A DNA stretch of 64,000 nt from Sphingomonas limnosediminicola (GTDB lineage: Bacteria > Pseudomonadota > Alphaproteobacteria > Sphingomonadales > Sphingomonadaceae). Positions within the stretch are counted from its first letter, which is position 1. Each line of letters begins with the position of its first letter. The notes beneath the pieces are model-generated. The model saw only the letters and a list, made by a program, of their open reading frames with translations, was not told where the DNA came from and searched no databases. This document shows, piece after piece, positions 1 through 8,011 of this stretch. Location of the stretch: the NCBI RefSeq assembly GCF_039537965.1, contig NZ_BAABBM010000001.1:248001-312000 (forward strand). The letters are read 5' to 3'. A program made the translations under genes and the position numbers.

Positions 1-108
1 GCCGCGAGCGAGCGGGCGCTGGCCTTTGGCGGGGAGCAGCTACTTCTCCAGCACCGCGCTCTATTCGATCTTCTCGACGCCCGCGCAGCGGCCCGCGGCG
101 ACTTCTAA
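1..108 (+). CDS. 3' end of an unidentified protein (partial)
   Basis: Frame 1 is open from the first base and stops with TAA at 106-108, giving about 35 C-terminal residues rich in Ala, Leu and Arg (for example DLLDARAAARGDF). Third codon positions are mostly G or C, as in the neighbouring genes, which supports real coding. It converges on the PspC-domain gene with only 3 nt between the stops. The fragment is too short to assign to a family, so no function is proposed. Confidence 0.5.
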   Translation, partial: AASERALAFGGEQLLLQHRALFDLLDARAAARGDF

Positions 109-111
109 GCT

Positions 112-408
112 TTACGCGGCGAGTTTCATCTCGTCGCGGTTGTCCACCGTCTGCGTTGGAGCGGCCTCAACCGCCGTCGGCGCCTCGGAAGAGCGATTCT
201 TCGGAGAAACAACGCGTGACAGAAGCACGATGGCTCCCAAGGCGAAATAAGCGATGATCGCCCACATCGGGCTCCACAGCACGCTCGCGGCGAACGGAAC
301 GCGCAGGAGCACGGGGTTGAAGCCGAAGTCCTCGCCGATCGCTTCGCACACACCCAAAATGGTGTGCGAGCGAAGCGGAAGCGCGACGTGATTTTCCTGC
401 ACCGACAT
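112..408 (-). CDS. PspC-domain small membrane protein
   Basis: A 98-residue protein resembling the PspC domain of phage-shock and stress-response membrane proteins. Residues 12-60 carry the family's arrangement: [20 protein letters not shown], then a hydrophobic membrane segment (about residues 38-60). A charged and Ala/Pro-rich cytoplasmic tail follows. The reading frame extends upstream to 513, but the start at 408 is preferred because AGGAG lies 7 nt ahead of it (416-420) and the domain begins just after it. No pspA or pspB is seen nearby, so this is a stand-alone PspC protein. Its specific role is unknown. Confidence 0.8.
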   Translation of the reverse strand: MSVQENHVALPLRSHTILGVCEAIGEDFGFNPVLLRVPFAASVLWSPMWAIIAYFALGAIVLLSRVVSPKNRSSEAPTAVEAAPTQTVDNRDEMKLAA

Positions 409-670
409 TTTCAAACTCCTTGGCGAAAATTCCTGCATTCTACTGAGCAAGAGCCGTGCCAATCTCAAAAAGACCCGTATTACAGGGCGTTGCTCGATCG
501 TGGTGACGGCCATTTGGGACGGATCACCACGTCAGCAGCCAAAAAGTTGGGAATTTGCACCGCGTGCTGCAAGCGCGATATTGCAGTGCAACATTGATAT
601 TCGACGAACGGATGCAAATTTAGTACGGGGCGCGCCGCTTAGGCGCACTTTAGGAGCGGGATTCGTTACG
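409..670. other. Intergenic region with an inverted repeat between divergent pspC-like gene and panD
   Basis: The 262-base divergent spacer contains no convincing gene. It holds the upstream regions of both flanking genes, including AGGAG at 652-656 for panD. An 8-bp inverted repeat, CGTGGTGA at 499-506 and TCACCACG at 524-531 with a 17-nt centre, could be a protein site or a hairpin. Nothing else stands out. Confidence 0.4.
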
Positions 671-1087
671 ATGATGCGGATCATGATGAAGTCGAAGATC
701 CACCGTGCGACGGTGACTCAGGCCGATCTCGACTATGTCGGTTCGGTCACGCTGGACGCCGCGCTGATGGAAGCGGCCGACTTGCTCGAAGGCGAGCAAG
801 TGGCGATCGTCGACATTACCAACGGCGCTCGTATCGAAACCTACGTGATCCCAGGTGAGCGCGGCAGCGGCGTTATCGGTATCAACGGCGCGGCGGCGCA
901 CCTTGTCCACCCGGGCGATCTCGTGATCATCATGAGTTATGCCGTGCTAGACGATGCGGAAGCGCGCGCGCTCGAGCCGCTCGTGGTGCATGTCGACGAG
1001 AGCAACCGTATCGTGAAGCTCGGCAGCGACCCGGCGGAGCCGGTGCCCGGCTCCAGCCAGAAGCGCGGCGACCTTATCGCCGCTTAA
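671..1087 (+). CDS. panD: Aspartate 1-decarboxylase (PanD)
   Basis: PanD is a pyruvoyl enzyme that converts L-aspartate to beta-alanine for pantothenate and CoA synthesis. The 138-residue protein lines up with E. coli PanD from residue 1: Lys9, the self-cleavage site Gly24-Ser25 (YVGS), the Thr57-Tyr58 pair, and the NGAAAH motif. This alignment decides the start at 671, preceded by AGGAG at 652-656; in-frame ATGs at 674, 683 and 686 are less likely. The C-terminal tail (about residues 120-138) is longer than in E. coli. The 3' end overlaps the convergent protease gene by 14 nt. Confidence 0.95.
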   Translation: MMRIMMKSKIHRATVTQADLDYVGSVTLDAALMEAADLLEGEQVAIVDITNGARIETYVIPGERGSGVIGINGAAAHLVHPGDLVIIMSYAVLDDAEARALEPLVVHVDESNRIVKLGSDPAEPVPGSSQKRGDLIAA

Positions 1088-2264
1088 TAGGCGCCGCGAC
1101 CATTAGCCGCCACGGCAGCGGCAGGTAGTCCGTCGACATATAATAATAGAAGTTGCACTGGCCCGTCGGCGCGCGATTGACGCCCTTGGCGATACCGAGC
1201 GCGACGGAGCCAATGAACACTGGCCCGCCGCTGTCGCCGGGAATGCAGTTCGGCCCTCGCACGGTGATCCAGGTTGGCGAGCAGGGACCACCACATAGCG
1301 CGCCCGGCGGAGCATAATCGGTCAGCTCGACCTCCGCGCAGCTGTAGCCGGAGCTTTCACCGAAGTGGCAGACGAAGTCGCCCGCCCTAGTGCTGTCGCG
1401 GTTCCGCCAGGTGGTTACCCGCCGCAGTGAGTCGGCGCCCCGATCGGAATGAAATAGTGGTTCAGTCGCCTGATCGCTGAGGTTGATCTGCACATCCCGG
1501 TATCCAACGCCGTCTTGCTCGACGAAGGGCAGTGGCAAGTTCGTGCCTTCCGGATCGACGTAGGTTAGTTCATCGGGACAATGCGCGGCCGTGGCGATTC
1601 CCGTGCGAACGCCGTCGGTGACCACGAATGCGTCCGTGCAGACGTTCCGGCGCCCCGTTTCAGCGTTGAGCCCCTCGACGCGACCGCCACCGTCTACGCT
1701 CATATTTTGTTCGATAAGCTCATTCACCTGGACGCGAACCGGCACCCCGCCGAGTTGCTCTGCTCGAGCACGGATCGAATCGAGGCCGAACTTCTGCGCG
1801 TCAGCGCTCGTGACGAGGAGAACGATTTCACCGGTTCGCTGATCGTAACCGGCACCGCGCGCGCCGGGCAGCTCGGAACGAAGGTCGATCAGATGCTTGC
1901 GCAGCGCCATGATCGCCTGTTGCCGAGTCGCCTTTGCGCCCGTCGTGAAAACAATCGGCACGCCGTCCGCAACGCGGTCGGAAACGGGCTCATCGCCCGT
2001 TAGGAGCACGACGATCCGGTAATCTGGCGAATGCTGGATCGAAATGCCGGCCAGCCGCGAGGCGAATTCCTGCGCAATGGCGTCGGTCGCGGGCGCGCTG
2101 GCCTGCTGGCCCTGCAGCCTGCGCAATGCTTCATCGCCAAGCACGCGATAGTGCGCCGCATATTGTACGGCATCGTCTGCCAGCGCTTCTGCTTGCGTCT
2201 TCACAGGCTGCGCGCTCGCCGCGCTTGCCATGCCACACAGAACTAAGAGCAATTTTCGTCGCAT
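1074..2264 (-). CDS. Secreted chymotrypsin-fold serine protease with N-terminal pro-region (streptogrisin-like)
   Basis: The 396-residue precursor starts with a signal peptide ([18 protein letters not shown]). A region of about 170 residues follows that resembles the pro-region of S1 proteases of the streptogrisin/alpha-lytic type (for example [12 protein letters not shown] near residue 140). The catalytic domain shows His228 in TAAHC, probably Asp257 in YRDVQI, and Ser345 in GDSGGP. Several cysteines (209, 229, 299, 309, 324, 328, 340) suggest disulfides, consistent with export. The ATG at 2264 is chosen because it yields the signal peptide; the frame itself extends further upstream. The gene is divergent from msrB and overlaps the end of panD. 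Its substrate is unknown. Confidence 0.8.
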   Translation of the reverse strand: MRRKLLLVLCGMASAASAQPVKTQAEALADDAVQYAAHYRVLGDEALRRLQGQQASAPATDAIAQEFASRLAGISIQHSPDYRIVVLLTGDEPVSDRVADGVPIVFTTGAKATRQQAIMALRKHLIDLRSELPGARGAGYDQRTGEIVLLVTSADAQKFGLDSIRARAEQLGGVPVRVQVNELIEQNMSVDGGGRVEGLNAETGRRNVCTDAFVVTDGVRTGIATAAHCPDELTYVDPEGTNLPLPFVEQDGVGYRDVQINLSDQATEPLFHSDRGADSLRRVTTWRNRDSTRAGDFVCHFGESSGYSCAEVELTDYAPPGALCGGPCSPTWITVRGPNCIPGDSGGPVFIGSVALGIAKGVNRAPTGQCNFYYYMSTDYLPLPWRLMVAAPIKRR

Positions 2265-2322
2265 TCGTCCCCATCTATGCGATTCGCGTGATAAACGCGC
2301 GCCGAACGACAGGAGCCCCACC

Positions 2323-2817
2323 ATGCCGCAGGATGCCCCAGCCACGACAACCGAGACGTTCGACCTGACGCCGCCGACCGATGTCCAGCTACACGAGCTG
2401 GTGTCCGATCTCAGCGACGAAGAACGCCACGTCCTGTTGGAGCATGGCACCGAAGCGCCGTTTTGCGGTGTTTTCCTGAATGAGAAGCGGCCTGGCGTCT
2501 TCACTTGCCGCCTTTGCGGCCTCCCGCTCTTCCACGGCGGGACCAAGTTCGAGAGCGGCACGGGCTGGCCGAGCTTCACGACGCCATATGCCACCGATCA
2601 CCTCAAATATATTCGCGATAACAGCTACGGCATGGTGCGCACGGAGATCGTCTGCAGCCGCTGCGGATCGCACCAGGGCCACGTCTTCCCGGACGGCCCG
2701 CCACCAACCGGTGAGCGCTATTGCATCAATTCCGTGAGTCTTGCGTTCACGCCACTTGGCGAGCCTCTGCCGAACAAGCTGGGGCGCGGCGCTCCCGAGG
2801 GCGAGCCCGCAACTTAA
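2323..2817 (+). CDS. msrB: Peptide-methionine (R)-S-oxide reductase MsrB
   Basis: MsrB reduces the R epimer of methionine sulfoxide in proteins during oxidative-damage repair. The 164-residue protein has the zinc-binding pairs Cys62/Cys65 (CRLC) and Cys111/Cys114 (CSRC), the SGTGWPSF motif and the catalytic RYCINS motif (Cys134). The start at 2323 has AGGAG at 2311-2315. There is no signal peptide, so it is cytoplasmic. It stands divergent from the serine protease and no msrA is adjacent. Confidence 0.93.
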   Translation: MPQDAPATTTETFDLTPPTDVQLHELVSDLSDEERHVLLEHGTEAPFCGVFLNEKRPGVFTCRLCGLPLFHGGTKFESGTGWPSFTTPYATDHLKYIRDNSYGMVRTEIVCSRCGSHQGHVFPDGPPPTGERYCINSVSLAFTPLGEPLPNKLGRGAPEGEPAT

Positions 2818-2881
2818 ATCGCCTAATTCGGTTCTGAAATGTGAATTCGGGTCGCGGCATCGTGGCCGGTCGGAAACCTGC

Positions 2882-2895
2882 ATCCGATTTCGGAT
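2882..2895. promoter_or_regulatory. Inverted repeat upstream of the KaiC-like operon
   Basis: ATCCGA-TT-TCGGAT is a perfect 6-bp inverted repeat with a 2-nt centre, 49 bases before the KaiC-like start codon. Its size and position suit an operator, but it could also form a small RNA hairpin. No regulator is identified. Confidence 0.3.
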
Positions 2896-2944
2896 CGTTA
2901 CGGCTTACGACCGCGTTGTTCTGACCAAGAAACTGGAGCTTTGA

Positions 2945-4432
2945 GTGTCCGATAAGACAGAGAAAGCAAATCTCGGCGTAGATGGCCTCGACGATATAAC
3001 CGTCGGCGGATTGTCGCGCGGGCGTCTGTTCCTGTTGGAAGGCAGCCCTGGTACCGGCAAAACCACGATCGCCACCCAATTTCTGATGGCAGGCGCCGCC
3101 GCCGGCGAGCGGGCGCTCTACATCACCCTATCGGAAACAGAAGACGAATTGCGTGCAGGCGCCGCCTCGCATGGCTGGTCGCTGGATGGCGTGGATATAT
3201 TCGAGCTGGTTCCGCCGGAAAGCTTGCTGGACGAGGAACAGCAGCAGAGCCTGCTTTATTCCTCGGATCTCGAACTGGGAGAAACAACCCGCCGGATATT
3301 CGAAGCGTTCGAGAAGGTGAAGCCGACGCGCGTCGTCCTCGACAGCTTATCCGAGATCAGGCTGCTTGCGCAGTCGTCTCTACGGTACCGCCGCCAGATT
3401 CTGGCGCTGAAGCATTATTTCGCGCGCAGCGGCGCGACCGTTTTGATGCTCGATGACCTTTCGAGCGAGGCGAACGATCGGACGATGCACAGTGTGGCGC
3501 ACGGCGTCATCCGGCTTGAAGAATTGTCTCCGGAGTATGGGGCTGAGCGCCGCCGCCTGAGAGTGATCAAATATCGTGGCCAGCGCTATCGCGGCGGCTA
3601 CCATGACTTCTTGATTGCGACCGGCGGCGTTCGCGTGTTCCCGCGCCTGGTCGCGGCCGAGCATAAATCTCCCTTCCGGCGCGAAGTGCTTCAGTCGGAA
3701 TCGCAAGAACTCAACGCCTTGCTCGGAAGCGGCATCGAGCGTGGTTCCAGCGTTCTGATCCTCGGCCCGGCCGGCACCGGCAAATCCTTGCTCGCGCTTA
3801 CGTTCGTCGCTGGAGCCGTGAAGCGCGGCGAGAATGCCGCCATGTTCGTGTTCGACGAGGAATTGGGCCTGTTGAAGCAGCGAGCCAAAGGACTTGGGAT
3901 CGATCTTCAGGCGCTGGTCGATTCTAAGAAGCTGGTGCTCGAGCAGATTGATGCGGCGGAGCTAACGCCTGGCGAATTGTCGCAGCGCGTCCGAACTTGC
4001 GTCGAGGAGCATAATGCCCGGACGGTCGTAATCGACAGCCTCAACGGGTATCAGGCGGCGATGCCCGGCGAACAGGCGCTCATCCTGCACATGCATGAGT
4101 TGCTGCAGTATCTGAATCGCCAAGGCGCCTCGACCTTCCTGACCGTCGCGCAGCACGGTTTGGTCGGTGACATGAAGTCGCCGGTCGACGTCACCTATCT
4201 CGCCGACACGGTGATCCTGCTCCGCTATTTCGAAGCGGTGGGCCGGGTTCGCCGTGCGATCTCTGTCATCAAGAAACGTACCGGCGCGCACGAGGATACA
4301 ATCCGCGAGTATGTGATCGACAGTCGCGGGGTAACCCTCGGCGAGCCCCTAATCGGGTTCCAAGGCGTTCTTCGTGGGGTGCCTGAACTCGTCGATAACC
4401 GCGAGGTATTGCTGAAGTCGGCGGACGCGTGA
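2945..4432 (+). CDS. KaiC-like double-domain ATPase
   Basis: A 495-residue RecA/KaiC-superfamily protein with two tandem KaiC domains. Domain I has Walker A GSPGTGKTT (33-41) and Walker B ending at Asp132. Domain II has Walker A GPAGTGKSL (273-281) and Walker B ending at Asp363. After Walker A, KaiC normally carries a Glu pair: here it is Ser62-Glu63 in domain I and Glu304-Glu305 in domain II. By manual alignment to cyanobacterial KaiC, the phosphorylation pair Ser431/Thr432 corresponds to Thr416/Tyr417 (DVTYLADT). The GTG start has GGAG at 2935-2938. The next gene is a histidine kinase overlapping by 4 nt, suggesting a joint signalling role. No kaiA or kaiB is in the window, so clock function is not implied. 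Confidence 0.88.
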   Translation: MSDKTEKANLGVDGLDDITVGGLSRGRLFLLEGSPGTGKTTIATQFLMAGAAAGERALYITLSETEDELRAGAASHGWSLDGVDIFELVPPESLLDEEQQQSLLYSSDLELGETTRRIFEAFEKVKPTRVVLDSLSEIRLLAQSSLRYRRQILALKHYFARSGATVLMLDDLSSEANDRTMHSVAHGVIRLEELSPEYGAERRRLRVIKYRGQRYRGGYHDFLIATGGVRVFPRLVAAEHKSPFRREVLQSESQELNALLGSGIERGSSVLILGPAGTGKSLLALTFVAGAVKRGENAAMFVFDEELGLLKQRAKGLGIDLQALVDSKKLVLEQIDAAELTPGELSQRVRTCVEEHNARTVVIDSLNGYQAAMPGEQALILHMHELLQYLNRQGASTFLTVAQHGLVGDMKSPVDVTYLADTVILLRYFEAVGRVRRAISVIKKRTGAHEDTIREYVIDSRGVTLGEPLIGFQGVLRGVPELVDNREVLLKSADA

Positions 4433-6147
4433 CGCGTTCGCTCTCCGATCGGGCGCTGGTCCTCGCGCCCCATGGCCGTGATGCTGCAATCGCTAGTTCG
4501 GTTCTCAACGAATCTGGGCTCGTTGCGGAGGTCGTCAAGGGCGTCCCGCGCCTGGTCCTGGAGCTTGGGCGAGGCGCCGGCTTGGGCGTGGTCGCTGAAG
4601 AGGCCTTCACCGATTCTGACCTCAAGGCACTCGCATCATGGATCGAGACGCAACCCGAGTGGTCAGATTTTCCTTTCGTTCTGCTTACGCGCCGCGGCGG
4701 AGGATTGGAGCGAAATCCAGAGGCCGGCCGGTTCCTGGAAATACTGGGCAACGTCACATTTCTCGAACGCCCATTCCATCCGACGACGCTCGTGAGCCTT
4801 TGCAAGTCCGCACTGCGCGTCCGGCACAGGCAGTATGACGCCCGCGCCAGGCTGGAGGAGCTGGATCGATTAACAAGCGACCTTCGCGAGCTCGCGGCGT
4901 CGCAGGACACGAAAATCAAGGATCGCACGCGCGACCTTGCCCAAGCCAACGACCGGCTCACCGCCGAAATTGCCGAGCGTGAGCGAGCGGAAGAGCGGCT
5001 TGTTCAGGCGCAAAAGATGGAGGCTGTCGGACAGCTCACCGGCGGTCTGGCGCATGACTTCAACAATTTGCTCACCGCTGTAGTCGGTTCGCTCGACCTG
5101 TTGCTTCGGCGAACGGACGATGAGCGGCTGCGGAAGCTGGCCCGCAATGCGCTGCAAGCAGCTGAAAGAGGGGCGCAGCTGACTTCCCAGCTACTGGCCT
5201 TTTCGAGGCGGCAACGGCTGCAGCCGACTCCGCTCAACCCTAACGACGTCATCAGCAATATGGGCGATCTCATGGCCCGGACGATCGGGCCGCACATTCG
5301 CATCGAGACCCGGCTCGATCCGCAGCTCTGGAATGCGCTGGCCGACAAGACACAAATCGAGGTCATTATTCTCAACCTCGCGCTCAACGCTCGTGACGCG
5401 ATGCCGGCTGGCGGACGGCTGACAATCGCCACGGCTAACGTCGATCGCGTCCCGCTGGCGCTGTCTACAGACCTCGCGCCCGGCGAGTATGTGGCGATCA
5501 TCGTGTCGGACACCGGAACCGGCATGTCAGCTGAGGTGAAGGCGAGAGCGTTCGAGCCGTTCTTTACGACGAAGGAACAGGGGCGCGGTACCGGCCTCGG
5601 CCTGTCGCAGCTCTACGGCTTCGCCAAGCAGTCGGGAGGCACTGCTCGCATCGAGAGTGCCGAGGGGCAGGGGACGACAGTCTCGATCTACCTGCCGCGG
5701 ACTGACGCGATGATTGTTCAACCCGACGCCTGCCCCGCCAAGCCACCTCGGCGTGAGCGTTTGCAGGTGCTGCTCGTCGACGACGATGACGGTGTGCGGG
5801 AAGTCTGCGCCGCAATGCTCGAAGACATCGGCTGCATCGTCACCGCGGCGGCATCGGGTGAAGAGGCCTTGCGGCATCTATCCTCGGCCACGTTCAGTAT
5901 CATGCTGACCGATATCGCCATGCCGGCAATGTCGGGCGTTGAACTCGCGCGACGAACTCGAGAGATTGCGCCGGACATGCCGGTCCTTTTTGCAAGTGGT
6001 TATGCCGACCTGCAGGCATTTGGTGAGTTGCTCAGCGAGGAGACGGTCGTCCGCAAACCCTATCGTCTGAGCGAACTTGCCGCCCGTCTCGAAGCGATGA
6101 TCGATCAGCATCGCGCTGAGAATGTCGTGGAATTAAGGCCGCAATAG
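4429..6147 (+). CDS. Hybrid sensor histidine kinase partnered with the KaiC-like ATPase
   Basis: The 572-residue cytoplasmic protein has an N-terminal receiver-like domain (about 7-130) ending in a Lys-poor FLERPF motif, and a probable coiled coil (about 138-195). A HisKA domain follows with the H-box GGLAHDFNN (His209). The HATPase_c domain has NLALNARDAM, DTGTGMS and GTGLGLS. A C-terminal receiver domain has LLVDDDDG, the phosphoacceptor in MLTDIAMP (about Asp495) and the RKPY lysine. There are no membrane segments. It starts with GTG inside the stop of the KaiC gene (GTGA), so the two are translationally coupled. The N-terminal domain lacks a clear phosphoacceptor, so it may be a pseudo-receiver that binds a partner. 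Confidence 0.88.
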   Translation: MTRSLSDRALVLAPHGRDAAIASSVLNESGLVAEVVKGVPRLVLELGRGAGLGVVAEEAFTDSDLKALASWIETQPEWSDFPFVLLTRRGGGLERNPEAGRFLEILGNVTFLERPFHPTTLVSLCKSALRVRHRQYDARARLEELDRLTSDLRELAASQDTKIKDRTRDLAQANDRLTAEIAERERAEERLVQAQKMEAVGQLTGGLAHDFNNLLTAVVGSLDLLLRRTDDERLRKLARNALQAAERGAQLTSQLLAFSRRQRLQPTPLNPNDVISNMGDLMARTIGPHIRIETRLDPQLWNALADKTQIEVIILNLALNARDAMPAGGRLTIATANVDRVPLALSTDLAPGEYVAIIVSDTGTGMSAEVKARAFEPFFTTKEQGRGTGLGLSQLYGFAKQSGGTARIESAEGQGTTVSIYLPRTDAMIVQPDACPAKPPRRERLQVLLVDDDDGVREVCAAMLEDIGCIVTAAASGEEALRHLSSATFSIMLTDIAMPAMSGVELARRTREIAPDMPVLFASGYADLQAFGELLSEETVVRKPYRLSELAARLEAMIDQHRAENVVELRPQ

Positions 6148-6183
6148 AGGGTGAGTTGTTGACCTTGCCCCGGTGAGGACCCG

Positions 6184-6720
6184 GTGCGAGCAACCGCGCC
6201 GATGGATGTCGCAACCGACCAATTGATCCGCGACGTGACGGAAGACGATGCCGAAGCGGTGCAGAAAATCTATGCGCACCACGTTCTGCACGGCACAGCC
6301 TCTTACGACTACGAACCACCTTCGGTCGAAGACACGCTCGCAAAGATCCGCAGGATCATGGCTCCGGGTTGGCCCTTCCTCGTCGCGGCGCGTGGAGACG
6401 ACGTCGCCGGCTATTGTTACGCCACGCAGTTTCGCGATCGCGAGGGTTATCGCTTCACGTGCGAAAACAGCATTTATGTCCATCCGAACTGGCTCGGCCG
6501 CGGGGTGGGGAAGCAATTGCTCAAAGCGCTTTTGCCCCGCGCTTCGGCCTGCGGCTTCCGAACGATGATTGCCGTTATCGGCGGCGCGGAACCGGCCTCA
6601 ATCGGTGTGCACGCATCATGCGGGTTCGAAGAAGTGGGAAGATTGAGGGCCGTGGGCTTCAAGCATGGGCGCTGGCTCGACAACGTCTACATGCAGCGCT
6701 CGCTGATGGATCAGGAATAA
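6184..6720 (+). CDS. GNAT N-acetyltransferase (phosphinothricin/amino-acid acetyltransferase type)
   Basis: The 178-residue protein fits the Pat/Bar-like GNAT subgroup, which transfers acetyl from acetyl-CoA to small amines. Seen are IRDVTEDDAEAVQKIY at the start, ENSIYVHPNWLGRGVGKQLL (the acetyl-CoA-binding motif A) and IGVHASCGFEEVGRL near the end. The GTG at 6184 is near GAGGA (6175-6179). The ATG at 6202 is an alternative. It lies 36 nt after the histidine kinase gene and could be read through from it. The real substrate cannot be told from sequence. Confidence 0.85.
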   Translation: MRATAPMDVATDQLIRDVTEDDAEAVQKIYAHHVLHGTASYDYEPPSVEDTLAKIRRIMAPGWPFLVAARGDDVAGYCYATQFRDREGYRFTCENSIYVHPNWLGRGVGKQLLKALLPRASACGFRTMIAVIGGAEPASIGVHASCGFEEVGRLRAVGFKHGRWLDNVYMQRSLMDQE

Positions 6721-6723
6721 CAG

Positions 6724-6834
6724 GAAGCCCTGCGCGGCCTCGGGAGCGGGGGAGTGGCGAACCGGGCCGCCGGCAGGGCTTCATACTCTGGTCCGCAGGG
6801 CTGCCGGAGCTCGCTAAAGATCAAGCGGCCCTGC
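6724..6834 (+). other. Two-hairpin element with interchangeable arms
   Basis: Hairpin 1 pairs GAAGCCCTGC (6724-6733) with GCAGGGCTTC (6773-6782), extended by GCGGCC (6734-6739) with GGCCGC (6765-6770). Hairpin 2 pairs GCAGGGCTGC (6795-6804) with GCGGCCCTGC (6825-6834), allowing one G-U. The right arm of hairpin 1 and the left arm of hairpin 2 share GCAGGGCT, so either can pair with the other outer arm. That layout resembles attenuators and riboswitches. There is no T-run, so a standard terminator is unlikely. It lies between the GNAT gene and a small stress-type gene. Function unknown. Confidence 0.45.
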
Positions 6835-6876
6835 TGAGTCGAAATTTACCGCGCGTGGGTTAGCGACAGGTCACCG

Positions 6877-6895
6877 GATAGGGTTAACGCCTATC
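6877..6895. promoter_or_regulatory. Palindromic operator-like site
   Basis: GATAGG (6877-6882) and CCTATC (6890-6895) form a perfect 6-bp inverted repeat around a 7-nt centre containing GTTAAC. It sits 20 bases upstream of the EcfG-like -35 box, a place where a regulator could bind. No regulator is identified. Confidence 0.3.
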
Positions 6896-6915
6896 GATGC
6901 GAGTCCGCAACGCTC

Positions 6916-6941
6916 GGAACTTCGCAGAACGTCTTGATGTT
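6916..6941 (+). promoter_or_regulatory. EcfG-type general stress promoter
   Basis: GGAAC (6916-6920), a 17-nt spacer and TGTT (6938-6941) match the alphaproteobacterial EcfG consensus GGAAC-N16/17-CGTT with one deviation. It lies about 38 bases upstream of the small gene at 6979 and would place that gene in the general stress response. Confidence 0.5.
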
Positions 6942-6978
6942 AATGGCCGTAAGTGTGGGGACGCTTGAAGGCGCGACC

Positions 6979-7149
6979 ATGGAACGAGATGAGATACTAG
7001 AAAAGATCGAACGCTGCCGAAGATTGGCAAGCATGATGACAGACCACGAGGTCCGAAGCTCGCTTCAAGAACTCGCCGATGAGTATGAAGCAGAACTTCG
7101 AGATGGGCACGAAAGCTTCATGTTGAGACGAGCCGGTCGAAGAGCTTAA
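6979..7149 (+). CDS. Small helical hypothetical protein, probably stress-induced
   Basis: A 56-residue protein, MERDEILEKIERCRRLASMM at the start, made of charged amphipathic helix with a single Cys and an Arg-rich end. The start at 6979 has GAAGG at 6966-6970; an upstream in-frame ATG at 6934 lies inside the predicted promoter and is therefore unlikely. The EcfG-like promoter at 6916-6941 points to general-stress expression. I recall similar short proteins in sphingomonads but know no function for them. Confidence 0.65.
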   Translation: MERDEILEKIERCRRLASMMTDHEVRSSLQELADEYEAELRDGHESFMLRRAGRRA

Positions 7150-7246
7150 CCCCCGTTGTGTCGCGTTGGTGACATGCGGCCATTGAAACGCGCCGTCCGA
7201 TAATCAAGCGTGGAGCCGGGCCACCCTAGCCGCCTACCGCCCCCTG

Positions 7247-7408
7247 ATGATTCGACCTGTTCTCCCGCCCTGTTCGGTGCGGGGCTGTACCTGCGCTGCC
7301 GGCGTTATCCTTAATGGGGCCCTTCTCTGTGGCGAACATGCCAAGGCCGCCCTGGACGAGCAGAAAAAACTGACTCGCAAAGACGGCAGTGCTGACAGTT
7401 CGACATAA
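7247..7408 (+). CDS. Possible small Cys-rich protein
   Basis: An open frame of 53 codons in the otherwise empty gap 7150-7438. The product has CSVRGCTC, then VILNGALLCGEH about ten residues later, followed by a Lys/Glu-rich tail. The Cys-x4-Cys-x-Cys ... Cys-x2-His spacing resembles a small zinc-binding knuckle. Against it, there is no clear ribosome binding site before ATG 7247 and no family is recognised. It is in the same direction as the membrane-protein pair that follows. This is a tentative gene. Confidence 0.35.
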   Translation: MIRPVLPPCSVRGCTCAAGVILNGALLCGEHAKAALDEQKKLTRKDGSADSST

Positions 7409-7438
7409 GCCGTTTTCGTCTTATGCTCGGCGCCAAAC

Positions 7439-7996
7439 ATGGGGCCGTTCGACTATCTATTCAGCTTTTACGGGCTGTTGCTGGGCATTGCGGTGGCCAA
7501 CGTTGCCATCGGGTTTGCCGACATGTGGCGCGACTGCGAGCGGATCAGGGTAGGGACTTGCCCGCCCTTAGTTGCTTCCAGTGTGCTTCTGGGCGGCATG
7601 AACGTGTGGCTGCAGATGTGGTACACCCGTCCCTACGTCTCGGTCGACGGGCTACAGATGCTAACGGCCGCAGCGGTTTCTCTGCCCTACGTCTTCGTCA
7701 GCCGAGCCATCTTCCCAGGCCGCGAGGATGATCAGGAACGGTCGCTTGAGGACCATTATCTTCGTCATCGCGAGCTGATCCTTTTCCTGCTTGCGGTCCC
7801 CATGATCTTTTCGATCGGGTCGCACATCCTGCTCGACCGGGTGCGCTACGATACGATCGAGCTCGCCTGGGTGGTGTCTCGCATCATTTTGCCGCTGGCG
7901 ATGATTCCGTTCGCAAGTCGATGGGTGCAGCGGTCGGGCCTCGTTGGGCTCAATATGCTGCAGCTCATCGGGCTCGTCGAAGGTTTGTTTCGGTAG
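7439..7996 (+). CDS. Hypothetical integral membrane protein
   Basis: The 185-residue protein is largely hydrophobic, with about five probable membrane segments (near residues 5-25, 47-65, 70-90, 113-133 and 143-162). A charged loop (PGREDDQERSLEDHYLRHRE) sits in the middle. I do not recognise the family. The start at 7439 has no strong ribosome binding site. A second membrane protein of similar size follows after 15 nt, so the two probably form an operon and possibly a complex. Confidence 0.6.
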   Translation: MGPFDYLFSFYGLLLGIAVANVAIGFADMWRDCERIRVGTCPPLVASSVLLGGMNVWLQMWYTRPYVSVDGLQMLTAAAVSLPYVFVSRAIFPGREDDQERSLEDHYLRHRELILFLLAVPMIFSIGSHILLDRVRYDTIELAWVVSRIILPLAMIPFASRWVQRSGLVGLNMLQLIGLVEGLFR

Positions 7997-8011
7997 GGAA
8001 GGGGCAGATCA

